From positions 1 through 8,652 of the forward strand of contig DAOVTR010000053.1 in assembly GCA_030633015.1 (NCBI GenBank): 8,652 nt of DNA, written 5' to 3'. Within the stretch, counting starts at the first letter, position 1. Each line of letters opens with the position of its first letter. Made by a program: the position numbers and the translations under genes. The notes under the pieces were generated by a model that saw only the letters and a list, made by a program, of their open reading frames with translations, searched no databases and had not been told where the DNA came from. The stretch comes from Bdellovibrionales bacterium (GTDB taxonomy: Bacteria; Bdellovibrionota; Bacteriovoracia; Bacteriovoracales; Bacteriovoracaceae). This document shows, piece after piece, positions 1 through 6,280 of the stretch.

Positions 1-1
1 A

Positions 2-535
2 AAAGAAGTCAATGAATTTATAAGATATGATCATTTTGAAAATCTTGAACATAAAAATTTTTTAGATATTAAAACACTTGAAATAAGCACTCTCTCAAAA
101 TTCTTCATTAAAAACTTCAAAAAAAGATGGTTTCACTTTCTTATAAAACATAGTGGCCTTCTATTTTTTGTGTACAGACATCAATTTAAACTTTTAATGA
201 ATTCTGGTGCAATTATGGTTCATGTCTTAAAAAAGAAAGATGACCTTTCATACATTGAATTAGGCAAGCAAATACAAGATATATATAATAACTTATCAAA
301 AATAAATATTCATTCCATGTCACTTTTAAGTGGTCTATATTTACAAGATGTCATCGAATATAATTCTGAAATTTTCTCAACTTATCAAATTAAAAAAATT
401 AATAAACTTTTTAAAGAGTTATCATATATTGTTTCTAACGATGCAAAAAATATTGTCTACATTTCAAGAATTGGAAAGTCTGATTACTCTCCAGTAAAAT
501 CTTTAAGAAAAGATGTCTCTGAATTAAATCAATAA
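2..535 (+). CDS. 3' part of a probable nitroreductase-family protein (5' end outside window)
   Basis: The reading frame is open from base 2 to the TAA at 533-535, giving at least 177 residues, so the gene begins upstream of the window. A GTG at 170 could serve as a start, but the open frame before it codes for plausible protein and no Shine-Dalgarno is evident there, so I treat the gene as truncated by the window edge. The part after the GTG resembles the C-terminal half of FMN-dependent nitroreductase-fold proteins. It has a hydrophobic strand with SGAIMVHV, then a YxxLGKxIQDIY helix followed by a short turn and SLLSG, and ends in an RIGKSDYSPVKSLRKDV tail like the R-x-G...P...R closing strand of that fold. 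This is recognition by pattern only. An unknown FMN-binding or SagB-like protein is equally possible, and no catalytic residue can be checked without the N-terminal half. It converges on the protease gene with a 7-base overlap. Confidence 0.5.
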   Translation, partial: KEVNEFIRYDHFENLEHKNFLDIKTLEISTLSKFFIKNFKKRWFHFLIKHSGLLFFVYRHQFKLLMNSGAIMVHVLKKKDDLSYIELGKQIQDIYNNLSKINIHSMSLLSGLYLQDVIEYNSEIFSTYQIKKINKLFKELSYIVSNDAKNIVYISRIGKSDYSPVKSLRKDVSELNQ

Positions 536-1632
536 GCTTCTATAATACACGTTTCTGGATCCATATAGGAACAATCGTTTTCATCTGTCCCTAAAGAACA
601 AGCAGCAAAGCTAGCTCCAATTCTACCATCATCACAAACACCATCATTAGCAAATCTGCAAGAATTTGGTCCACCATCTTCGTTATAAAGATAAACAATA
701 GACAGTGCTGATGAAAGTGACGTAATGCGAGTAGCCTCCTCTCCCGTACAGCCATAATCACTACACTGATTTACTATATAACACTGATTGTGTTCATCGT
801 AATTATAATCACTATCACCTCTTACTAATATGCCTTCCACGGTCATAGTATGAGTATTTATAATTGGCGATCCTGAATTACCTGCAAAAGTATCTAAATT
901 AGTTATAAAGTGATCTTCAAGAGTGCCTCTTACGATTGCGTTGTCGGCAATTTTAGTAGGAACTCCACTTGGATTTCCAATAACTGCAACCGGCATTCCA
1001 ACTCCAACAAGTCCAGTTGTTCTAACTTTTAAAGGAATTCTACCTTCCACATGGCGATCTAAATAAACAACTGCGTAGTCTGCTCCACTATCTGTTTTAA
1101 CTCTATCAATTATGCTTGAGCATGTATAAACATTTTCACCAGAAATAAACTCTGGCCCGTTAACGTCACTTTCATTTTCAATTGAAAAATCAAATACTAC
1201 TTTAGTATTATTGCAAGTAGCTTGATCAACGATACAATGGCCTGCTGTAACCATTACGTTAGATGAAACCAAAAAACCTGAACAAAAGGCTAAATCATAT
1301 TGCTCTGAATATTTTTGATCGTCACAAAGATTTTGTGAATCTCCCAAAGTTACTTGTCTATGAGTATAGTTTCCATCACCAATATTTATAAGAGATGACT
1401 TAGCGACTAGAGCGGCAGTAGATCTTGAAAGCTCTCTTAGCTTATCAGTTGTCTGGTATAAATCTTTTCTATCATCAGTTCCATAAACAACTTTGCTGCT
1501 TACCAGGCCACACATTGGAGCAATATCCATAGTTAAATCAGAAACTGCAACTTGATTAATCTGCGGGCCACAAGATGAAAAAAACAGTATTGAAATAAAT
1601 AGAATTGAAAATATTTTTTTAAATGACTTCAT
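529..1632 (-). CDS. Trypsin-like (S1 family) serine protease lipoprotein with C-terminal cysteine-rich module
   Basis: This 367-residue exported protease starts with a type II signal peptide: a K-rich start, a hydrophobic run, then FFSSC with the lipid-modified Cys at 21. It is therefore probably anchored in a membrane facing the periplasm or outside. The chymotrypsin-fold catalytic triad is readable: His132 in TAGHC, Asp185 in ADYAVV, and Ser253 in GNSGSP. Residues 22-115 form a long pre-domain without recognised motifs. After the protease domain, residues 325-354 hold C-x7-C (NDGVCDDG) and C-x8-C (GTDENDC), a small calcium-binding-like cysteine module related in look to LNR/Notch-type repeats. 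The ATG is preceded by a good purine-rich Shine-Dalgarno (AGGGGAG). S1 proteases hydrolyse peptide bonds, and S1 pocket specificity is not predictable here. The stop codon lies inside the end of the convergent upstream gene. A role in prey degradation or surface processing is inference. Confidence 0.88.
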   Translation of the reverse strand: MKSFKKIFSILFISILFFSSCGPQINQVAVSDLTMDIAPMCGLVSSKVVYGTDDRKDLYQTTDKLRELSRSTAALVAKSSLINIGDGNYTHRQVTLGDSQNLCDDQKYSEQYDLAFCSGFLVSSNVMVTAGHCIVDQATCNNTKVVFDFSIENESDVNGPEFISGENVYTCSSIIDRVKTDSGADYAVVYLDRHVEGRIPLKVRTTGLVGVGMPVAVIGNPSGVPTKIADNAIVRGTLEDHFITNLDTFAGNSGSPIINTHTMTVEGILVRGDSDYNYDEHNQCYIVNQCSDYGCTGEEATRITSLSSALSIVYLYNEDGGPNSCRFANDGVCDDGRIGASFAACSLGTDENDCSYMDPETCIIEAY

Positions 1633-1684
1633 AATCTCTCCCCTCTTGCCTCTATCTTTTGCAACATTAAGGCCAAAATCATTT

Positions 1685-1703
1685 TAACTAATAACTAACT
1701 AAC
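1685..1703. repeat. Short TAAC tandem repeat
   Basis: Four TAAC units, the first two separated by an extra TAA, occur in the gap between the protease start and the diiron protein gene. The repeat lies in the leader region of the minus-strand protease gene. It is short and imperfect, and no function can be assigned. Confidence 0.4.
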
Positions 1704-1817
1704 ATACTGATATCACATGGTTTTAGTTCTCCGTTTCTATTAGGAATATTAAAAGAAAAAATGAATATTACAGCTGTCGAATCTTTAAACAGTTTCCCCC
1801 TTGAATTGATTAAAAGT

Positions 1818-1849
1818 TTGTCAATTGATCAAAGCGTGGTATTTATAAT
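1818..1849 (+). promoter_or_regulatory. Candidate promoter for the diiron protein-ung unit
   Basis: TTGTCA at 1818-1823 can pair with TATTTA at 1840-1845 (spacer 16) or with the perfect TATAAT at 1844-1849 (spacer 20, long). The hexamers sit 33-64 bases before the ATG at 1882. The -35 region overlaps the 8-base palindrome TCAATTGA (1821-1828) and the palindrome TTGATCAA (1825-1832), which could be an operator. The Shine-Dalgarno AGGAG at 1871-1875 follows, 6 bases before the start codon. This is the only gap upstream of the two plus-strand genes, so a promoter is expected here. Confidence 0.5.
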
Positions 1850-1881
1850 CCATTAAAAACAGGTTTTTTCAGGAGTAAATA

Positions 1882-2376
1882 ATGTCAGATGAAAAAGTAT
1901 TAAATATTTTAAAAAGTGCAATTTTACTGGAAAAAAGAGGATATGCTTTTTATGAGCAAGTTGCCAAGCAAGCGCAAGATCAAGAAGTTAAAGATTTTTT
2001 CTCGCACATGGCACAAGAAGAGGTCGAGCATGTCAATATACTTACCTCTCAATATAAATCCTACAATGAATATAAAAAGTTCACTAAAGAAAACCTACCT
2101 GATTATCAAATTACTGAAAAGGTTATTACCACTTCCGTGAGAGAAAAAATTAAAGCGGCCAGCTTTGAAGCTGCTGCAATTTCAGCAGCTATTACCATGG
2201 AAGAAAATGCCATAAAACTCTATTCGCAAAGAGCACAAGCGTCGGATGACGAAAATGAAATAAAATTATTTAACTGGCTTGCAAACTGGGAAACCCAACA
2301 TTTAAGTGACTTGCAAAAAATAGATAAAGAGCTTCAAGAGAGCATTTGGTACGACAACCAGTTTTGGCCTATGTAG
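1882..2376 (+). CDS. Rubrerythrin-like ferritin-superfamily diiron protein
   Basis: This 164-residue protein is a four-helix-bundle diiron protein. Both halves show the family signature: Glu17 with Tyr24 seven residues later, then E47-V-E-H50; and Glu107 with Tyr114, then E137-T-Q-H140. These six residues are the expected iron ligands. There is no cysteine, so the rubredoxin electron-transfer domain of classical rubrerythrin is missing. The protein ends in an aromatic tail (WYDNQFWPM) after the bundle. No signal peptide is present, so it should be cytoplasmic. Relatives reduce peroxide or handle iron; which applies here cannot be told from sequence. The start has a strong Shine-Dalgarno (AGGAG, 6-base spacing). 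The next gene, uracil-DNA glycosylase, begins 2 bases after this stop, so the two are very probably cotranscribed. A second protein of the same fold is encoded at 5717-6202. Confidence 0.88.
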   Translation: MSDEKVLNILKSAILLEKRGYAFYEQVAKQAQDQEVKDFFSHMAQEEVEHVNILTSQYKSYNEYKKFTKENLPDYQITEKVITTSVREKIKAASFEAAAISAAITMEENAIKLYSQRAQASDDENEIKLFNWLANWETQHLSDLQKIDKELQESIWYDNQFWPM

Positions 2377-2378
2377 AA

Positions 2379-3080
2379 ATGCCTGATTCTAATGATTTAT
2401 TTAAATTACAACTGGCCAAAGATTGGGCCTCACATCTTCATGGTGAGATGGAAAAAGAATATTTTAAAAAATTATCTCAGTTTTTAAATACACAAATCGA
2501 ATCAAACATCGAAATCTATCCTCCACAAGATGAAATATTTACTGCCTTTAATCTGCTAAAATTTAAAAACGTAAAGATTGTTATTATTGGACAAGATCCA
2601 TACCACGGCCCAGGCCAAGCACATGGACTTGCATTTTCGGTAAATAATCAAACTAAACTACCTCCATCTTTAAAAAATATCTATAAAGAACTTAACAGTG
2701 ATTTAAATATAGTTACTTCTAACTCTGGGTCACTCTCTGCTTGGGCCAGTCAAGGAGTTCTCCTTATAAATAGTGTACTTACAGTTGAAAAAAGTAAGGC
2801 CGGATCTCATCAAAAAATTGGCTGGGAAATATTCACAGACAAGGTCATTGAAGTTTTAAACAGCAAAAAAGAAAATATCGTCTTTATGTTATGGGGAAAA
2901 TCTGCTCAACTTAAAGGCAAAAAAATCAACTCAAATAGACATCTGATATTGAAAGCACCTCATCCATCTCCCCTTTCCGCCCATAGAGGTTTTTTAGGTT
3001 GCAAACATTTCTCTAAAGCAAATGAATTTTTAAAAAGAAAAGAAATAAAAGAAATTGATTGGAAAGTATCTAACAATTAA
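2379..3080 (+). CDS. ung: Uracil-DNA glycosylase (family 1)
   Basis: This enzyme removes uracil from DNA, arising from cytosine deamination or dUMP incorporation, as the first step of base excision repair in the cytoplasm. With the ATG at 2379 it has 233 residues, close to the 229 of Escherichia coli Ung. The family motifs are all present: the water-activating loop GQDPYHGPGQAHGLAFSV with catalytic Asp73, the IYPPQ segment before it (46-50), VLLINSVLTV (127-136), MLWGKSA (170-176), and the DNA-intercalation loop HPSPLSAHRGF with His195. A TTG at 2346 in the same frame would add 11 residues inside the preceding gene. I prefer the ATG because it fits the family length and lies 2 bases after the upstream TAG, an arrangement typical of translational coupling; its own Shine-Dalgarno is weak. 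The stop lies 3 bases from the stop of the next, convergent gene. Confidence 0.97.
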   Translation: MPDSNDLFKLQLAKDWASHLHGEMEKEYFKKLSQFLNTQIESNIEIYPPQDEIFTAFNLLKFKNVKIVIIGQDPYHGPGQAHGLAFSVNNQTKLPPSLKNIYKELNSDLNIVTSNSGSLSAWASQGVLLINSVLTVEKSKAGSHQKIGWEIFTDKVIEVLNSKKENIVFMLWGKSAQLKGKKINSNRHLILKAPHPSPLSAHRGFLGCKHFSKANEFLKRKEIKEIDWKVSNN

Positions 3081-3083
3081 ACG

Positions 3084-3827
3084 TTATTCAAATGATCTAT
3101 TTTTGTGATTATAAACAAAATTACTCTTCCAAAAAAAACATTTTACAGGTACTGCAAAATTAATGTCTTGTGGCAATACTACCAAAGGAATATCTTCAAT
3201 ATTATATAAACATGTTTTAAATTCTAGTTTTATATTTTTTGCATAGCCATTATCAAAAAAGGCCTGTCCAGGATGATCATTTATATATAATTCTGGATTC
3301 GTTGGATAATCTCTTCCATAATACATTTGTGTATCTTTACTATGAGAGCCTGCAACTTTATTCCACTTATAACCATAATGTCTGGATGGCGCCCCTTCAA
3401 CGCTCCAAAAAAGAGGATCACAATCTATTGAATCTATTTCCCACACATTATGAATATAAGGTTTGTAACTACCAAAAAATCTTCTATCAACTGAATATTC
3501 TTTAACAGTCCTACCGTCTATCTCTTTTGAAAAGTATTGCTCTCCTTTAATAAAATTAACAATACCAAATTTTTCAATATCTGATATTTGCTCGGTCTTA
3601 AACCCGGAGATCATTTTTGTTCCAAAATGAAAACGATCATGAATCCTAACTTTATAATCAACACTTTTAAGATAAAACTGAACTAATCCTCTACTATTTT
3701 CAATATAATTTTTTGCATGATTTTTTTCATTAAAATATTTAATATCAACAGCATAACTTTGACTTAAAAAAACAGTTACAAAAAATAGAGAAGAAGTTAG
3801 GACGAAGTATTTTTGATACAAATTCAT
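3084..3827 (-). CDS. Secreted protein of unknown function
   Basis: I do not recognise this 247-residue protein. It has a clear Sec signal peptide with a hydrophobic run (residues 8-21) and a signal peptidase I site after SYA (cleavage after Ala26). The mature part is rich in aromatic and charged residues and has three cysteines (136, 206, 230), so at most one disulfide plus one free thiol. Visible local features are a DCDPLFW stretch (135-141), INDHPGQAFFDNG (182-194) and a C-terminal half that looks beta-rich. There are no membrane segments after the signal. It lies 65 bases downstream of the octaheme cytochrome gene on the same strand and may be its operon partner. Its own Shine-Dalgarno is poor, which favours dependence on the upstream gene. 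No catalytic motif is evident. Confidence 0.75.
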   Translation of the reverse strand: MNLYQKYFVLTSSLFFVTVFLSQSYAVDIKYFNEKNHAKNYIENSRGLVQFYLKSVDYKVRIHDRFHFGTKMISGFKTEQISDIEKFGIVNFIKGEQYFSKEIDGRTVKEYSVDRRFFGSYKPYIHNVWEIDSIDCDPLFWSVEGAPSRHYGYKWNKVAGSHSKDTQMYYGRDYPTNPELYINDHPGQAFFDNGYAKNIKLEFKTCLYNIEDIPLVVLPQDINFAVPVKCFFWKSNFVYNHKNRSFE

Positions 3828-3879
3828 TTGCTGACACTAACAAATAACCCAGAAATATAAAAGGAATGGTTTTATTTTG

Positions 3880-3898
3880 AAATAATTACAAATTATTT
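3880..3898. repeat. AT-only inverted repeat over the cytochrome gene stop
   Basis: AAATAATT and AATTATTT form a perfect 8-base inverted repeat around a 3-base loop, spanning the stop codon (3893-3895) of the octaheme cytochrome gene. On the plus strand it is followed by a T-rich run, and on the minus strand only by three T. It could be a weak terminator or RNA stem, but the stem has no G or C, so a real terminator is doubtful. Confidence 0.35.
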
Positions 3899-4666
3899 TT
3901 TATTTTTCTTCTTCCATTCGGCCTTTAACTCTAAGTTTGGCCCATGGCAATCGAAGCAACTCTCTATTTTTTTACCTAAAATTTCACCTTTCATATATTT
4001 TTTACCATCTGTATGACAATTGTAACATTTTCCTTGATACGATCTTGCGTATTTAGCATGTCGACCAATTTTAAATGTTTCACTATGGGGAACACTGACG
4101 TGACATGCTCCACAATCTAAATCTTCAATACTATTTTCTTTAGAAAATTTTGAATCTTTACTATGACAAAATTTACAGTTTATTTTAATATTTTCTGAAT
4201 TTGATTCTTTAACATATGCCTGTCCATGTCCTTGACCTTTTGACCACCCTTTTGGATGAGGATAGTTATGGCACTCTAAGCAAACTAATTTTTTACTGCT
4301 GTTATCCTCATAGTAGTGACAATTGTTACATGATTTAGGAGATTTCATATATTGTAGGCCATGACCATTTATAAAATCTTTTTTATGAGGAAAATTATCA
4401 TGACAGGTTTTACAACTAGACTTTACAGTTCCGCCCAGCAGATCCTCACCATGACAAGCTTTACAATAAGAGGGATCTTTAAAATACGTTTTTCCATGCT
4501 CTTTTGAAAAAATAAATTGCTTAGTGTGCGGATAATACTTATCAGAGATACCCGTTTTCATTATAACAGTTGATGCTAAATCTCGTTTTATTTCAATTTG
4601 ATTTGAAATCTTTTTTGAACAAGAAAAACCCATGAACAGTGCTACAACTAAAATTAATATTTTCAT
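3893..4666 (-). CDS. Octaheme c-type cytochrome lipoprotein
   Basis: This 257-residue protein carries eight CxxCH heme-attachment motifs starting at residues 68, 85, 113, 129, 164, 185, 214 and 237. A type II signal peptide ends at the lipobox GFSC (Cys16), so it is an exported, membrane-anchored electron carrier. The motifs fall into four tandem modules, each reading roughly (G)H-x3-Y, CxxCH, CxxCH; modules 1-3 then end in a PH and module 4 ends in GPN. There are exactly 16 histidines: eight in motifs and eight outside them (47, 57, 94, 102, 137, 147, 194, 203). That is the number needed for bis-His ligation of all hemes. All 17 cysteines are accounted for. It resembles cytochrome c3/c7-type and doubled-CxxCH families, not an enzyme with an open heme. 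The Lys-rich C-terminus may contact an acidic partner. The Shine-Dalgarno AGGAG is strong. The electron donor and acceptor are unknown. Confidence 0.93.
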   Translation of the reverse strand: MKILILVVALFMGFSCSKKISNQIEIKRDLASTVIMKTGISDKYYPHTKQFIFSKEHGKTYFKDPSYCKACHGEDLLGGTVKSSCKTCHDNFPHKKDFINGHGLQYMKSPKSCNNCHYYEDNSSKKLVCLECHNYPHPKGWSKGQGHGQAYVKESNSENIKINCKFCHSKDSKFSKENSIEDLDCGACHVSVPHSETFKIGRHAKYARSYQGKCYNCHTDGKKYMKGEILGKKIESCFDCHGPNLELKAEWKKKNKK

Positions 4667-4703
4667 ATATATCTCCTAAAGAGTTTATCGACTAAATCAT
4701 ATT

Positions 4704-4730
4704 TTATTTAATATATTTTATATTAAATAA
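4704..4730. repeat. Perfect 12-base AT-only inverted repeat upstream of the octaheme cytochrome
   Basis: TTATTTAATATA and TATATTAAATAA are exact reverse complements separated by TTT. The element lies 38-64 bases upstream of the cytochrome start and overlaps the candidate promoter on the minus strand, so it is placed like an operator or a melting-prone promoter element. AT-only palindromes are more frequent by chance in AT-rich DNA, but 12 perfect pairs is long. Confidence 0.55.
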
Positions 4731-4736
4731 TTCCAA
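4708..4736 (-). promoter_or_regulatory. Candidate promoter for the octaheme cytochrome gene
   Basis: Read on the minus strand, TTGGAA (4731-4736) is followed after 17 bases by TATTAA (4708-4713), which lies about 41 bases before the ATG at 4666. The spacing is ideal and the hexamers are fair. The whole gap is so AT-rich that other -10-like words exist. For the divergent plus-strand gene at 4866 I see no convincing promoter pair in this 199-base gap. Confidence 0.35.
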
Positions 4737-4865
4737 AAAAACTGTTTTGCTCAAGTATAGATTTATTTATATGTAAGTGCTGTAATATTAAGTGTTTTAC
4801 AAACGACAATTTTATTAAGAAAATATTATTAAATCAATTTAATCCACTTTACAATAAAGTAAGAT

Positions 4866-5720
4866 ATGAAAGTAGGCTTTGTAGTTTTAATTTTATCATT
4901 TTTTTTAGGAAGCTACGTCCATGCTGCCAAAATTGCTTTTATTGCAAGAGAGAGGGCCACTATTTACGCAAATCCCAACGGAACATCTCCTATTGGTTAT
5001 GCCACAAAAGGAAAAAAAGTTTTAATTGGTGACCGCCTTAGATATAACGGAACAATTGTATCAATCTATGTTGCCAATAGGGCGGCATTTATTTACTACC
5101 GAGATGTAATTTTAGAAAATCAAAAACAAAAATCATTCACAAGAAATAACAATCAAAGGCAAAAATCAAAAAATAGAACTATTATAAAAACAGATAATAA
5201 TTTTAAGCACACTATTGAATTTTCATACCATATGATTGGCCTAGATAATCAATGGAAGGAGTTTTCAACCTCTCTAAGCGATACAGCGTCAGGATCAATG
5301 TATGCATATAAACTTGCATATCACTCTAAACCTAATTTTTTCAGATGGTCTGCAGGGGCATCCATGTATTGGATTTCTCAAGATTACATCAGCCTTTCAT
5401 GTTATACACTTGAAGCTTCTGGATATTTAAAAGTTTTAGACTTTAACTCTTTTGCTTTTGAAATATTTGCAACCCTAATAGGTTCTCCCTATTTTATGGC
5501 AAATTTTGTTGTAAGTAATACTATTTATGAAATACCAGGATACGGGTTTGGCTACTCTGCTGGTGGACAATTAAAATTCTTTCAAGGTAAAAAATTCAAT
5601 CTTATTTTAGGAGCAGATATAAAAAGTCTGGCACTCACAACTGCTGAAGTAAGTGAGATAATTAGCTTCAATGGTGTTTCTGGTTTTAATATATTTACAG
5701 GTCTAACATTTAATTTTTAA
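4866..5720 (+). CDS. Outer-membrane protein with N-terminal SH3-like domain and beta-barrel
   Basis: This is a 284-residue exported protein. A Sec signal peptide ends at VHA, with cleavage after Ala20. Residues 21-86 look like a bacterial SH3-like domain: short strands, ARERATIYANPNGTSPIGYA, then KGKKVLIG and a closing strand ending RDVILEN. Bacterial SH3 domains often bind peptidoglycan or cell-surface peptides. Residues 87-112 form a Lys/Asn/Gln-rich linker. Residues 113-284 alternate polar and hydrophobic or aromatic residues in strand-length segments and end in GLTFNF. A terminal Phe is the usual recognition signal for outer-membrane barrel insertion. About eight strands would fit the length. 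The Shine-Dalgarno is weak (AAGTAAG). A role tying the outer membrane to the cell wall is inference. The stop overlaps the convergent diiron gene by 4 bases. Confidence 0.75.
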   Translation: MKVGFVVLILSFFLGSYVHAAKIAFIARERATIYANPNGTSPIGYATKGKKVLIGDRLRYNGTIVSIYVANRAAFIYYRDVILENQKQKSFTRNNNQRQKSKNRTIIKTDNNFKHTIEFSYHMIGLDNQWKEFSTSLSDTASGSMYAYKLAYHSKPNFFRWSAGASMYWISQDYISLSCYTLEASGYLKVLDFNSFAFEIFATLIGSPYFMANFVVSNTIYEIPGYGFGYSAGGQLKFFQGKKFNLILGADIKSLALTTAEVSEIISFNGVSGFNIFTGLTFNF

Positions 5721-6202
5721 AACTCATCAAGACTACTAAATTCAGAATCAGTAACCCACGCATCAGGACGAGTAACGTACTCAACAAGCTCATCCATAAC
5801 ATGAAAATGTTTCTCTTCCTCTTTTGCAAAAATCGTAAAAATATTTTTCATCTCTTCATTTTCTGCTTTATCCGCCTGCTCTTGATAAAACTCTTGACTC
5901 TCTTTTTCAAACTGTCTTGCTTGACTATATACTTCGGCCTGAGAGCCTAACCCTTCAACTATTTCTTTACGATCTTTTATCCCCTGCATTATTATTTTAG
6001 TCTGATTAATTAAATCAGATTCTTCCTCTTTCCCGTAGTTTTTCTTCTCCATTCTCTCAATAACTTTAAAATGCATCGCCTCTTGCTCGGCCAGCATATT
6101 AAAAATTTTTTTCAAACCAACATTTTGAGTCTTTTGCACTAAATCCAAGTAGATCTTTTCCATTTTTTTTTCTCTATTTTTTGCAAATTCAAATATATCC
6201 AT
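5717..6202 (-). CDS. Second rubrerythrin-like ferritin-superfamily diiron protein
   Basis: This 161-residue cytoplasmic protein has the same internal twofold design as the protein at 1882-2376. Glu11 with Tyr18 is followed by E41-A-M-H44; Glu99 with Tyr106 is followed by E129-E-K-H132. These are the six expected diiron ligands. Residues 53-95 form a charged connecting segment between the helix pairs. The tail RPDAWVTDSEF differs from that of the first protein, so these are not recent duplicates. There is no cysteine and hence no rubredoxin domain. Peroxide reduction or iron handling is the usual family role; the substrate here is unproven. CAGGAG precedes the start. The gene diverges from the cupin gene and its stop codon overlaps that of the barrel protein gene by 4 bases. 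Confidence 0.87.
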   Translation of the reverse strand: MDIFEFAKNREKKMEKIYLDLVQKTQNVGLKKIFNMLAEQEAMHFKVIERMEKKNYGKEEESDLINQTKIIMQGIKDRKEIVEGLGSQAEVYSQARQFEKESQEFYQEQADKAENEEMKNIFTIFAKEEEKHFHVMDELVEYVTRPDAWVTDSEFSSLDEF

Positions 6203-6226
6203 CTTTGTACTCCTGAAAATGTTATG

Positions 6227-6254
6227 TTAAATTTATACACCTATTTAGTACAAT
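6227..6254 (+). promoter_or_regulatory. Candidate promoter for the cupin gene
   Basis: TTAAAT (6227-6232) and TACAAT (6249-6254) are spaced by 16 bases and lie 27 bases before the preferred ATG at 6281. The -10 word matches the consensus in five of six positions; the -35 word is weak. It interleaves with the candidate promoter of the divergent diiron gene. Confidence 0.4.
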
Positions 6255-6260
6255 CATAAA
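6232..6260 (-). promoter_or_regulatory. Candidate promoter for the second diiron protein gene
   Basis: On the minus strand TTTATG (6255-6260) is followed after 17 bases by TATAAA (6232-6237), about 30 bases before the ATG at 6202. It occupies almost the same bases as the plus-strand promoter of the cupin gene. If both are real, transcription of the two genes would be mutually exclusive or jointly controlled. Confidence 0.38.
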
Positions 6261-6270
6261 GAAGTTTAAT

Positions 6271-6274
6271 GGAG
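6271..6274 (+). promoter_or_regulatory. Shine-Dalgarno that decides the cupin start
   Basis: GGAG lies 6 bases before the ATG at 6281, ideal spacing. The earlier in-frame ATG at 6269 overlaps this motif and has only a weak purine stretch ahead of it, so 6281 is the better start. Confidence 0.6.
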
Positions 6275-6280
6275 CAAATT

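Noticed and set aside
1818..1832. FNR/CRP-like site resembling TTGAT-N4-ATCAA
   Set aside because: The half-sites read TTGTC and ATCAA with a 5-base spacer instead of 4 and have mismatches in the left half, so it is not a credible FNR box.
1761..1856. 31-codon plus-strand open frame (starting MNITAVESLN) in the gap before the first diiron gene
   Set aside because: It has no well-placed Shine-Dalgarno, it covers the likely promoter hexamers of the next gene, and it has no recognisable feature. It is short enough to be chance.
1916..2140. 74-residue open frame inside the first diiron protein gene
   Set aside because: It lies in another frame of a gene with clear ligand motifs, and its Lys-rich low-complexity translation is typical of a shadow frame.
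3239..3505. 88-residue plus-strand open frame opposite the unknown secreted protein
   Set aside because: It is antisense to a gene with a good signal peptide, has no Shine-Dalgarno and gives no recognisable protein.
4774..4799. Direct repeat of TAAGTGxTxTA, 15 bases apart, upstream of the SH3-barrel gene
   Set aside because: The two copies share only a short core and sit in AT-rich DNA. It could be an operator but is not distinguishable from chance.
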